Positions 18,243 to 26,245 of a stretch of DNA of 64,000 bases are shown here, in pieces. The DNA comes from Lujinxingia vulgaris (lineage in GTDB: Bacteria; Myxococcota_A; Bradymonadia; Bradymonadales; Bradymonadaceae): positions 1-64,000 of the forward strand of contig NZ_VOSL01000145.1 in assembly GCF_007997005.1 (NCBI RefSeq). The letters run 5' to 3'. The position numbers and the translations under genes were made by a program. Under the pieces are notes generated by a model, which searched no databases, was not told the origin of the DNA, and was given only the letters and a program-made list of their open reading frames with translations. Position 1 is the stretch's first letter. Each line of letters opens with the position of its first letter.

Positions 18243-19280
18243 ATGTCGAACGATAAGAGCAACAAAGATAAGGCGTTGGACCTGACGGTTAAGGCGATCG
18301 AGAAGCAGTTCGGCAAGGGCTCGATCATGCGTCTGGGCACCGACGATACGCTGGTGCGCGTGGAGAACCCGATCTCCACCGGCTCGATCTCGCTGGATAT
18401 CGCGCTGGGCGTGGGGGGCTACCCGCGCGGCCGCGTCGTGGAGATCTACGGGCCGGAGTCTTCCGGTAAGACCACGCTGACGCTGCACGCCCTTGCGGCC
18501 GCGCAGCGCGCCGGTGGTGTGGCGGCGTTTATCGACGCGGAGCACGCCCTCGACGTCAAATACGCCCAGGCCCTGGGCGTGAACATCGAAGAGCTGCTGG
18601 TCAGCCAGCCCGACACCGGTGAGCAGGCCCTGGAGATCGTGGACATGCTGGTGCGCTCCAACGCCATCGACCTTCTGGTCGTCGACTCGGTGGCCGCGCT
18701 CACCCCGCGCGCTGAGATTGAGGGCGAGATGGGGGATTCGCACATGGGCCTCCAGGCGCGCCTGATGAGCCAGGCGCTGCGTAAGCTCACCGGCACGATC
18801 GCCAAGTCGCGCACGTGCGTGATCTTCATCAACCAGATCCGCATGAAGATCGGCGTGATGTTCGGCAACCCGGAGACCACCACCGGTGGTAACGCGCTCA
18901 AATTCTACTCCTCGGTGCGCATGGACATCCGCCGCATCGGCGCCATCAAGGACGGCACCGATCTGACCGGTAACCGCACCCGGGTTAAAGTGGTCAAGAA
19001 CAAGGTCGCGCCGCCCTTCAAAGAGGCCGAGTTCGACATCATGTACGGCCAGGGCATCAGCCGTCAGGGCGATCTGGTGGACCTGGGCTCGGAGATCGGC
19101 GTGATCGACAAGGCCGGCTCCTGGTACAGCTACGGCGATGATCGTCTGGGGCAGGGGCGTGAGAACGCCAAGCAGTTCCTGCTCGATAACCCGGAGATCG
19201 AGGCCGAGATCGAGGCCAAGATCCGCGAGCATTACGGCATGGCGCCGCCGAAGGTCGCCGAAGAGGCCGCCGAGGCCTGA
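18243..19280 (+). CDS. recA: Recombinase RecA
   Basis: A 345-residue strand-exchange ATPase. Walker A is GPESSGKTT (Lys76), Walker B is [10 protein letters not shown], loop L1 is [21 protein letters not shown], and loop L2 follows [19 protein letters not shown]. The C-terminus is acidic, as usual. The ATG was chosen because GGAG sits 9 nt upstream and the protein then begins at the normal [13 protein letters not shown] position. It has its own promoter and a terminator at 19333. RecA binds single-stranded DNA, catalyses homologous pairing and activates the SOS response. Confidence 0.98.
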   Translation: MSNDKSNKDKALDLTVKAIEKQFGKGSIMRLGTDDTLVRVENPISTGSISLDIALGVGGYPRGRVVEIYGPESSGKTTLTLHALAAAQRAGGVAAFIDAEHALDVKYAQALGVNIEELLVSQPDTGEQALEIVDMLVRSNAIDLLVVDSVAALTPRAEIEGEMGDSHMGLQARLMSQALRKLTGTIAKSRTCVIFINQIRMKIGVMFGNPETTTGGNALKFYSSVRMDIRRIGAIKDGTDLTGNRTRVKVVKNKVAPPFKEAEFDIMYGQGISRQGDLVDLGSEIGVIDKAGSWYSYGDDRLGQGRENAKQFLLDNPEIEAEIEAKIREHYGMAPPKVAEEAAEA

Positions 19281-19332
19281 ACGGCATCTGCGAGTGTGCG
19301 CAAGAAGACCGGCGCGTAGAGCGTCGGTCAAA

Positions 19333-19367
19333 AGCGGCCTTTCCGATAAGGGGAGGTCGCTTTTTTT
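19333..19367 (+). terminator. Rho-independent terminator of recA
   Basis: AGCGGCCTTTCC, a short loop, and GGGGAGGTCGCT form a 12-bp stem containing several G-U pairs, followed by seven T residues (19361-19367). It begins 53 bp after the recA stop codon. Confidence 0.8.
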
Positions 19368-19404
19368 GTGGCTCCCAGGGGCGGCTGACTTGCCAGATGG
19401 CGGG

Positions 19405-19433
19405 TTGAGTTTACCCGGCCGGCATGCCACAAT
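19405..19433 (+). promoter_or_regulatory. Putative promoter upstream of pilT
   Basis: TTGAGT (19405-19410) and CACAAT (19428-19433) are spaced 17 bp. Each box matches four of six consensus bases. It lies just after the recA terminator, so a fresh start of transcription for pilT is expected in this 443-bp gap. The predicted transcript would also include the 46-codon frame at 19478. Confidence 0.45.
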
Positions 19434-19477
19434 CGCGCCAGTTTCCCCGTACTTCACTACGCCGTGAGGAGAAGTTG

Positions 19478-19618
19478 ATGTCGCTGGATGCGAGATCGAG
19501 AGCGACGCGGACAAGGCGCAAAACGCGGGCGATGCTTTTGCATCGTCGAGGCTTTGCAGCGCAGGTCGCGGTGCTCTCGATGCAGCAGACGCGGCGTCAA
19601 CACGAACACAGGGCGTAA
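19478..19618 (+). CDS. Possible small basic protein upstream of pilT
   Basis: A 46-codon frame with an ATG preceded by GAGGAG at a 6-nt spacing, which is better than many certain genes in this window. The product would be strongly basic, with about a third arginine, lysine or histidine, and one weak hydrophobic patch (FAAQVAVL). No family is recognised. It may be a leader peptide or simply a chance frame in the pilT 5' region. The rest of 19281-19723 shows only the recA terminator and a candidate promoter. Confidence 0.25.
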   Translation: MSLDARSRATRTRRKTRAMLLHRRGFAAQVAVLSMQQTRRQHEHRA

Positions 19619-19723
19619 TTAAGCGTCGGCCGCGTCATGCGGTCAGAGCCAGCGCGCCGGGCGTCAGTGAGCTTCTTCGGGGGGAGTTTTCACGCCGTCG
19701 GGCGCAGCACCAGGACCAGGGCG

Positions 19724-20908
19724 ATGAGCAGCAATCAAGACCTCAATAAGATCTTGCAGATCGCCGTCAAAGGCGGGGCCAGCGACATCCATATCAAGGC
19801 GGGGCTTCCGCCGATCTTTCGGATCGACGGGGCGTTGTTACCGCTGCGCGAAGCGCGGCGCTTGAGCCCCGAAGAGATCGGGAAGATGGCCTCCGATATC
19901 ATGGCGCGTTTTCAGCGCGAGCAGTTCCAGGAGACCCTCGACATCGACCTCTCCTACGGGGTGCCCGGGGTGGGACGTTTTCGCGTCAACGTCTTTCAGC
20001 AGCGCGGCTCGATCGGGATGGTCTTCCGGGTCATCCCCTTTAAGGTCGCCTCGATCGAGGAGCTCTTGCTTCCCGACGCGGTGCGCACCCTGGCTGAGGA
20101 GCGCCGCGGGCTGATTCTGGTGACCGGGGCCACGGGCAGCGGTAAGTCCACGACGCTGGCCTCGATGGTCGACTACATCAACCAGACGCGCACCTCGCAC
20201 ATCATCACGATTGAAGACCCCATTGAGTTTTTGATCCGCGATAAGCGCAGCATCATCAACCAGCGCGAGATCGGCAACGACACCAACACCTTTGCCCGCG
20301 CGCTCAAGGCGGCGCTTCGTCAGGATCCGGACGTGATCATGATGGGGGAGATGCGCGATCTGGAGACGATCGAGATCGCGATGACCGCCGCCGAGACCGG
20401 CCACCTGGTGATGTCGACCTTGCACACGGTGGATGCGGCCGAGGCGGTCACCCGTATCGTGACGGCCTTTCCGCCGCATATGCGCGATCAGGCGCGCTAC
20501 CAGTTTGCGAACCTCTACCGCGGGGTGGTCTCTCAGCGCCTGGTGCCGCGGGCCGATGGCAAGGGGCGGGTGCCGGCGGTGGAAGTGATGCTCTCTACCG
20601 CGCGCCTGCGCGAGATGATTCTGGAAGAAGCCACCGCGCGCTCGCTCACCGAGCAGATCGCCAAGGGCTTTGATAACTACGGGATGCAGAGCTTTGACCA
20701 GTCGCTGATGTGGCTTTTGCAGAACGGCTACATCACCTACGAAGAGGCGTTGATTCAGTCGAGCAACCCCGATGACTTCGCGCTGCGCGTCAGCGGCATC
20801 GGTTCGACCAGCGGTGATGGGCAGTGGCAGGGCTTTGAGGGCCGCGAGAAGGCCAGCCCGGTGGAGGATGACTTCGATCTCGATGAGTTTGAGATCGATC
20901 GATTTTAA
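19724..20908 (+). CDS. pilT: Type IV pilus retraction ATPase PilT
   Basis: A 394-residue hexameric ATPase that drives pilus disassembly, central to twitching motility. Motifs are an N-terminal ASDIHIKAGLPP segment, Walker A GATGSGKST with Lys141, an Asp box (TIEDPIEF), Walker B (DVIMMGEMRDLET) and a His box (MSTLHTVDA). The PilT-typical retraction motif AIRNLIRE is not seen in that form. The chosen ATG follows AGG by 3 nt; the open frame extends back to 19637. Unlike standard PilT (about 345 residues) it carries an acidic C-terminal tail of roughly 40 residues. It may instead be the PilU-like paralogue. Confidence 0.9.
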   Translation: MSSNQDLNKILQIAVKGGASDIHIKAGLPPIFRIDGALLPLREARRLSPEEIGKMASDIMARFQREQFQETLDIDLSYGVPGVGRFRVNVFQQRGSIGMVFRVIPFKVASIEELLLPDAVRTLAEERRGLILVTGATGSGKSTTLASMVDYINQTRTSHIITIEDPIEFLIRDKRSIINQREIGNDTNTFARALKAALRQDPDVIMMGEMRDLETIEIAMTAAETGHLVMSTLHTVDAAEAVTRIVTAFPPHMRDQARYQFANLYRGVVSQRLVPRADGKGRVPAVEVMLSTARLREMILEEATARSLTEQIAKGFDNYGMQSFDQSLMWLLQNGYITYEEALIQSSNPDDFALRVSGIGSTSGDGQWQGFEGREKASPVEDDFDLDEFEIDRF

Positions 20909-21020
20909 GAGCTGCGCCCCTCGCCGAGAGTCTGGCGGTGGGGCGCGATGGTGTTGAATCCAACATGGCGGCTCGTCGATGGCGAGCGCGCGTGATGAAC
21001 CACGGCGACGGGGTCGAGAC

Positions 21021-22460
21021 GTGAAGATTGTGAAGCGCAAGAAGACATCCTGGCAGACGCTCGCGGCGATTCTGGCATGGGCGGCAGTCATGTTGCTGGC
21101 CAGCGTGGCCACCGCCCAGGGGCGAGGCGACGATGACGAGACCACCCGCGTGACCCTCACCGAGATCCCGGGAGGTGGCACCGCTCGCCTGATCATGGAG
21201 CTTCGCGACATCAGCGGGCTTGATGTGCGCGACGCCGACTGGTTCGCCAACCAGGTGCGGGGCCGCGCGTTTCGCATCGACGGGATCGCCGAGCGCTCGT
21301 CGGACATGATGTGGGTGATGCGCGGCGGCAGCATCGCTGTGGTGATTCACCTGGTGGAGTACGACGCCCAGGAGTACCGGGTGCAGTTCATCACCGCCGA
21401 GAGCGGCACCCCGGAGCATCAGTTCCCCATCGATCGCAGCGAGGAGGGGCTTAACCGCACCGGCGCGCGCATGATCCGCGCAGAGCTGGAGCGTTTCCTG
21501 GGCATCGGAGGCGCGCCGGTGGCACAGCAGGCCCCGCAGCCTCAGGAGTCGCAGCCTCAGGAAGCCCAGGCGGAGACGCCTCAGGCCGAGCCTGACTCCG
21601 GCCAGCAGTCGCAGCCGCAGGCGGAGACGCCCCAGGCCCGCGCCGAGGTCGCCCCGGTTGAAGAAGATCTCGATTCGGCCGACCCCGAGGCGATGCGCCG
21701 GCGCGCCGCGGCCGAAGAGCAGGCCCTGCTCGAAGCGCTCTCGCGCAACTGGCTGTGGGTCCGTGGCTACGGCCGGATGTTCCGCAAAGATTTCATGGTC
21801 GCCGGTGAGAGCGCCATCTTCAGCTACAAGTCGGCCAGCTTCCCGGGCTTTGAGCTCGATGTGGAAGCCTTCCCCTTCGGGCGCACCAACCCCGAGATGG
21901 TCGCCGCTGGCTTCTACGTCAACTACAGCCACGGCTTCGATGGACTGAATATCGTCACCGAGGATGAGACCGGGGTGAGCGAGCAGACCGTCAGCCTGCA
22001 GTCGATGGTCCTTGAAGGCGGCGCGATCTATCGTCTGGACTCCCCGCTGGATAACTCCAACCGCCAGCTTCGCTTTAAGCTGGGCGCCCGTTACGACAGC
22101 TTCAGCGCCACCGAAAACCCCATCCTGCCCTCGACCAGCGTCATCTCGCTGGTGGTGGGCACCCGCCTGGTGCTGCCGGTGATCGTGGAAGAGTTCGCCG
22201 TCACCGCCGGGGTGGATGTGGCGCCGGTCTCCGTCTTCCGAAACGGGGCGGAGGTTTTCGGAACAGACTCCTTTAGCTACGGGTTTGGCACAGAGCTTGG
22301 GTTTGTGTACGAGTTTATGGACAACCTGTTTATGTCGGGGTCCTATGGATTTCGCATCACGCGCAGCGACTTCACCGGTCAGGGCGAGAGCGAGTTTGCG
22401 GAGTCGGATGCGTTCGACATGAATCAGGGCCTGAAGGTAGGCGTCGTCTACCAGTATTGA
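21021..22460 (+). CDS. Exported protein with a predicted outer-membrane barrel-like C-terminus
   Basis: A 479-residue protein. I chose the GTG at 21021 because it places a clean signal peptide (VKIVKRKKTSW, then a hydrophobic run ending ASVATAQ) at the N-terminus; an ATG 42 bp upstream would add 14 residues. An N-terminal domain (about 30-165) with alternating strand pattern is followed by a glutamine/proline/glutamate-rich linker of about 60 residues. The C-terminal 270 residues have alternating hydrophobic strands and the protein ends in YQY, a terminal aromatic as seen in barrel proteins. Barrel assignment is inference. It lies between pilT and a PilZ-like gene, so a role in surface motility is possible. 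Confidence 0.6.
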   Translation: MKIVKRKKTSWQTLAAILAWAAVMLLASVATAQGRGDDDETTRVTLTEIPGGGTARLIMELRDISGLDVRDADWFANQVRGRAFRIDGIAERSSDMMWVMRGGSIAVVIHLVEYDAQEYRVQFITAESGTPEHQFPIDRSEEGLNRTGARMIRAELERFLGIGGAPVAQQAPQPQESQPQEAQAETPQAEPDSGQQSQPQAETPQARAEVAPVEEDLDSADPEAMRRRAAAEEQALLEALSRNWLWVRGYGRMFRKDFMVAGESAIFSYKSASFPGFELDVEAFPFGRTNPEMVAAGFYVNYSHGFDGLNIVTEDETGVSEQTVSLQSMVLEGGAIYRLDSPLDNSNRQLRFKLGARYDSFSATENPILPSTSVISLVVGTRLVLPVIVEEFAVTAGVDVAPVSVFRNGAEVFGTDSFSYGFGTELGFVYEFMDNLFMSGSYGFRITRSDFTGQGESEFAESDAFDMNQGLKVGVVYQY

Positions 22461-22538
22461 GGTCGCACCCCCGGTTGTGCGCGCCGTTGCCATGATGGGC
22501 GAGGCGCCCGACCCTTCTTGCAGGTACGAGGCAGTTCG

Positions 22539-24182
22539 GTGAGCGATAGCAACTTCTCCGCGATTCGTGCGCGGCTAAAATTTCCGTCGATTGAAGCCTT
22601 CAAAGAGGGCTATGGCCGCTACATCTCTGCGGGAGGGATGTTCGTGCCGATGTCGCCCCAGAAGCTTAAGCCGGTGGGCACGACGGTGCGCTTCCAGTTT
22701 TTGCTGGCCGACGGCACCTCGGCGCTGTTGGGCGAGGGCGTGGTGCGGCAGATCCGCGGGATGGATGGCGGGGAGTCCGGACCGGTGGGCATGCTGGTGA
22801 AGTTCACCAAGCTCAGCCCGGAGTCGAAGGCGCTGGTCGACGAGGTCGTGCGCTTTAAGACGGAGGGCTCCGGGGCGCATGCGGTCGAGGAGGCCGAGCC
22901 GTCCGAGCCAGCTGAAGAGCCTGCCTCCCAGGATGAGCAGCACACCGCCGAGGCGGAGATCCCCGACGACCTTTTTGGTGCCCCGGATGAGGCGCCGGAG
23001 AGCGCGGCGGCCTCCGGCGATGAGATCTTCGGGGGCGCCTCGGAGCCGGAGATTCCGATGCCCGGTGGGCTCAATGATCCCTCGGAGGCGGTGGCCGCGG
23101 CGCTTGCGCTGGGCTCAGAGCCGCAGCTGGTCGAGCCTCCCGAGCAGCCGGAGGTGCCGCTCACGCCGCCCGAGACGGCCTCGGAGGAGGCGGAGCTGGA
23201 CTCGCTCGACGATCTTTTCGGCGTGCCCGACGATGAGAGCGAGGAGGAGCTCGTGGCGCCGGCCGAGGCTGAGGCTGAGCCGGAAGCGATCCCCGAGACG
23301 ACGCCGGCTCCTCCGGTCGATGAGGATCGGGCGCTCAAGCGCACCGAAGGTGGCCTCAAGGTCATGGCCTTCGAAGGCGATGAGCTGGCCGAAGAGGCCG
23401 CGCGCGAGTTCGAGATGTTTGCCGCCGCCGGCGACGATGATGAGATCGACGAGATGTTCGATAACATCTTCGGCGGAGGAGGCGACGACGACTTCTTCGG
23501 CGGTGGTGGAGAGGGCGGCGGAGACGTCTTCGGAGGCGGCGCTGAGTCGGTCGAAGCGGAGGCTCCTCAGCCGCCGGCTGCGCCCGCACCTGCACCCCCG
23601 GCCTTCGCGCTCGATGATGAGGCCGATGAGGCTGATGACGCCCTGATGGCCGATGACGACGACGAGGTCTTTGAGCTCGACAGCCCCGTGGACGAATCGG
23701 ACTCCGAGGAGCTTCTGCTCGATGAGGTCTCCGACTCCGGGACCTTTGAGCTCGATGAGGCCTCGGACTCCGAAGAACTTCTGCTTGATGAGGTCTCGGA
23801 CTCCGAAGAGCTGGAACTCGGTGAGGAGCCCTCGGACGTCGGTCCCAACGAGGAGATCCTCTCGTTGCTCTCGATGGACGAAGAGTCCGAAGCGGAGAGT
23901 GAGCTCAACCTGAGCCTGGGCGCCGGACTCGCTGAGAGCTCGGCGACGAGCAGCGACGACGGTGAGCCGGATAGCTTTGAGGCGCTCCTGGCCAGCGCCA
24001 AGCGCGAGATCGAGAGCAAAAAGGAGCCCGAGGAGGAGAAGAAGGGCGATATCCTCGATGAGCTTCTGGGCGATGATGATCTTCCGCCCGCCCCCGGTGC
24101 CGCGCCGACCTTTGCGGTTCCGCAGCCTGGCGAGAAGAAGAAAAAAGGCGGGTTTATGTCCAAGCTCTTTGGCAAGGACTGA
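22539..24182 (+). CDS. PilZ-like (TIGR02266-type) protein with long acidic low-complexity region
   Basis: A 547-residue protein. Residues 1-110 form a PilZ-like module of the type common in Myxococcota (YISAGGMFVPMSPQKLKPVGT, then VRQIRG and MLVKFTKLSPES). It lacks the RxxxR c-di-GMP motif. The next 400 residues are acidic and disordered, with several DDLFG-type motifs and a tandem SDSEELLLDEV-like repeat. The last 20 residues are basic and glycine-rich (GEKKKKGGFMSKLFGKD). The GTG start follows GAGG by 7 nt. The layout, a small regulatory head on an acidic scaffold, resembles motility-associated adaptor proteins, but I infer that only from shape and position. Confidence 0.65.
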   Translation: MSDSNFSAIRARLKFPSIEAFKEGYGRYISAGGMFVPMSPQKLKPVGTTVRFQFLLADGTSALLGEGVVRQIRGMDGGESGPVGMLVKFTKLSPESKALVDEVVRFKTEGSGAHAVEEAEPSEPAEEPASQDEQHTAEAEIPDDLFGAPDEAPESAAASGDEIFGGASEPEIPMPGGLNDPSEAVAAALALGSEPQLVEPPEQPEVPLTPPETASEEAELDSLDDLFGVPDDESEEELVAPAEAEAEPEAIPETTPAPPVDEDRALKRTEGGLKVMAFEGDELAEEAAREFEMFAAAGDDDEIDEMFDNIFGGGGDDDFFGGGGEGGGDVFGGGAESVEAEAPQPPAAPAPAPPAFALDDEADEADDALMADDDDEVFELDSPVDESDSEELLLDEVSDSGTFELDEASDSEELLLDEVSDSEELELGEEPSDVGPNEEILSLLSMDEESEAESELNLSLGAGLAESSATSSDDGEPDSFEALLASAKREIESKKEPEEEKKGDILDELLGDDDLPPAPGAAPTFAVPQPGEKKKKGGFMSKLFGKD

Positions 24183-24214
24183 ACGCGCGCTCGCCACATG
24201 CACCCTGCATTTAA

Positions 24215-24247
24215 CCAAGGGCCGCTCCTGTTAAGGGCGGCCCTTGG
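24215..24247. terminator. Stem-loop with 11-bp perfect arms
   Basis: Perfect arms at 24215-24225 and 24237-24247 around an 11-nt loop, 32 bp after the PilZ-like gene stop. No T tract follows on either strand, so intrinsic termination is doubtful; it may instead stabilise the 3' end or regulate the YqiA-like gene 117 bp downstream. Confidence 0.4.
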
Positions 24248-24363
24248 CGATCCAGGATCACGCAGGTGCGTGTTGGACTCGCACACGGCCCCGGTGCGGT
24301 CCGAGGCCAGCGAACGCCGCAGCGTCGATTCTGGCGCGTCTGACGCCTCGATACGGAGTTGAT

Positions 24364-25023
24364 GTGAACGATCCTGCGTTTCATCTGGCCTATCTGCACG
24401 GTTTTGCCTCGAGCGCACGCTCGGTGATGGGGAGCTATCTGGCGCGGGAGCTGGAGGCGGTGGGCTACGGGCTGCACCGGCCGGACTTGAACGTGCCCTC
24501 GTTTTACGAGCTGACCTTCAGCGAGGCGTTGCGGGTGATGGACAGGCTCGATGCGGATGTGGCGCGCACCGGCAGGCCCTGGCGGCTGATAGGCTCGAGC
24601 ATGGGAGGGTATCTGGCGGCGCGCTGGGCGCAGCTGAACCCGGGGAGGGTGGACCGGCTCTTGCTGCTGGCGCCGGGCTTTGATTTGCCGGCGCGCTGGC
24701 CGTACCTGGTGGGCAAAAAACGCATGGAGCGCTGGGAGGAGCAGGGGGAGTTGAAGCTGCCCGGGCCCGATGAGCGGATGCAACCTGTGAGCTGGAACTT
24801 CATTGAAGACGCGCGCACCCACGAGCCCTGGCCGAAGGTGGCGTGCCCCACGGTGATCGTGCACGGGACGCGGGATCCGACGGTGCCGGTGGCCTCGTCA
24901 AGGCGTTACGTGGAGGTGTATCCGGAGGTGCGTCTGGTGGAGGTCAATGACCGTCATCAGCTTCAGGAATCTCGCGATACGATATGGACGGAGTTGTTGC
25001 AACTCTTTGAAATTAAAGGGTAA
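24364..25023 (+). CDS. YqiA/UPF0227-like alpha/beta hydrolase
   Basis: A 219-residue esterase-like protein. It begins with AFHLAYLHGFASS, typical of YqiA. The nucleophile elbow is GSSMGG and the acid residue is in GTRDPTVP. The catalytic His is likely NDRHQL near the C-terminus. The GTG start follows GGAG by 5 nt; the open frame continues upstream to 24244 through the stem-loop. YqiA-family proteins are short acyl esterases. No operon partner is visible. Confidence 0.8.
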   Translation: MNDPAFHLAYLHGFASSARSVMGSYLARELEAVGYGLHRPDLNVPSFYELTFSEALRVMDRLDADVARTGRPWRLIGSSMGGYLAARWAQLNPGRVDRLLLLAPGFDLPARWPYLVGKKRMERWEEQGELKLPGPDERMQPVSWNFIEDARTHEPWPKVACPTVIVHGTRDPTVPVASSRRYVEVYPEVRLVEVNDRHQLQESRDTIWTELLQLFEIKG

Positions 25024-25026
25024 ATG

Positions 25027-25245
25027 GATCAAAGGTGATCGTTAGACGATCGATCAATGAAGAATTTTCAGTGAAGCAGCTTGACACCGATCGATCCCCC
25101 TCTTAGGCTCGGTTCCAGATCGAGTTAAGGCCTTGAGATCATTGATCCATCCGGCGTTATCAGGGGCATTAGAACGCCGAAAAAGCGATCTAGATCAAGC
25201 ACTTAGACAGGCTTTGCGATCTCTGCCGGACGCCGGCGCGAGATC
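25027..25245. promoter_or_regulatory. Cluster of 13 GATC sites upstream of the GATC methyltransferase
   Basis: GATC occurs at 25027, 25037, 25048, 25052, 25089, 25093, 25118, 25137, 25144, 25187, 25193, 25218 and 25242, that is 13 in 219 bp, including two overlapping GATCGATC runs. Coding DNA in this window shows about one per 60 bp by my own eye in the first 240 bp, so the density is roughly three- to four-fold higher. The segment lies in the 361-bp gap before a DpnA-like gene, and the GATCs end 140 bp before its ATG. Nothing else was recognised in the gap; a 78-codon frame at 25133 is compositionally poor. Confidence 0.75.
25081..25109 (+). promoter_or_regulatory. Putative promoter of the GATC methyltransferase gene
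   Basis: TTGACA (25081-25086) is a perfect -35 box; TAGGCT (25104-25109), a 17-bp spacer away, matches three of six bases of the -10 consensus. The spacer contains the GATCGATC pair at 25089-25096, and the predicted start near 25116 is next to the GATC at 25118. The leader to the ATG at 25385 would be about 270 nt. Methylation of these sites could alter polymerase binding. Confidence 0.55.
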
Positions 25246-25384
25246 GCCACAGAGCTGGGTATGCGTTCGCTCCGGGACAGCATACCTCGGCCGGAACCAT
25301 GGATGCGTTTCGCTAATGGCCACGGATGGCCCACCCCCAGACCAGGGATATGGTCGCGCGGGGTGTTAGACGACAGGGAAGTCA

Positions 25385-26176
25385 ATGCAAGCACGTGCGC
25401 AAGAACGGGCGGCGGTACTCTCTCCTTATTACGAACATGAGCGCGGGGTGACCCTCTATAAGGGCGACTCGCTGGAGCTGCTGGAGGCGATGGAGCCGGA
25501 GCAGTTCGACATGATCTTTGCCGATCCTCCCTACTTCCTGTCGAACGACGGGGTGACCTGTAAGTCGGGGCGGATGGTCTCGGTGAATAAGGGGAGATGG
25601 GACCGCTCGCAGGGCGTGGAGGAGAATCACGCGTTCAATCTGCGCTGGCTTGAGGCGTGTCAGCGCCTGCTCAAGCCCAACGGGTCGATGTGGGTCAGTG
25701 GTACGCACCACGTGATCTTCTCGATCGGGTTTGCGATGCAGTCGCTGGGGTTCAAGATCCTTAATGACATCGCCTGGTTTAAGGTCAATCCGCCGCCGAA
25801 CCTCTCGTGCCGCTACTTTACCCACGGCACCGAGACGGTGATCTGGGCCGGGCGCGATCATGACACCCGCCACACCTTCAACTACAAGGTGATGAAGGAG
25901 ATGAACGGCGGCAAGCAGATGAAGAATCTGTGGAACATCATGGCGCCGCGCAAAGCGGAGAAGGCTCACGGCAAGCACCCCACGCAGAAGCCGATCGCGC
26001 TTCTGGACCGCATCGTGTTGGCCTCGACCAACGAGGGTGAGCGCATCCTCGACCCCTTCTGCGGCTCGTCGACCACCGGTGTGGCCGCGGTGCAGAACGG
26101 TCGCCACTACGTGGGATTGGATCAGAGCGAGGAGTACCTCGACCTGTCAATTCGTCGCATCGAAGAGCACCTCTGA
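25385..26176 (+). CDS. DpnA-like (beta-class) N6-adenine DNA methyltransferase, GATC type
   Basis: A 263-residue adenine methyltransferase. Motif IV DPPY is at residues 47-50 and comes before the SAM-binding motif I (DPFCGSSTTGV, near residue 220), the beta-class order. The sequence around FADPPYFLSNDGV, then VSVNKGRWD, NGSMWVSGTHHVI and NPPPNLSCRYFTHGTE closely follows the DpnII-system second methyltransferase (DpnA, GATC-specific). I infer GATC specificity by recall, not by a search. There is no restriction endonuclease gene beside it. Start: ATG preceded by AGGGA. The following helicase gene begins 69 bp downstream. Confidence 0.88.
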   Translation: MQARAQERAAVLSPYYEHERGVTLYKGDSLELLEAMEPEQFDMIFADPPYFLSNDGVTCKSGRMVSVNKGRWDRSQGVEENHAFNLRWLEACQRLLKPNGSMWVSGTHHVIFSIGFAMQSLGFKILNDIAWFKVNPPPNLSCRYFTHGTETVIWAGRDHDTRHTFNYKVMKEMNGGKQMKNLWNIMAPRKAEKAHGKHPTQKPIALLDRIVLASTNEGERILDPFCGSSTTGVAAVQNGRHYVGLDQSEEYLDLSIRRIEEHL

Positions 26177-26245
26177 GGCGTTGGCGCGCTTCTTAAAGGG
26201 GGGCGTCATCGGGGGCGATGAGACAGGCCACCTCAGGAGCGTGAT

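Noticed and set aside
25133-25369. 78-codon reading frame between the YqiA-like gene and the methyltransferase
   Set aside because: No ribosome site and unremarkable composition; the GATC cluster explains the region better.
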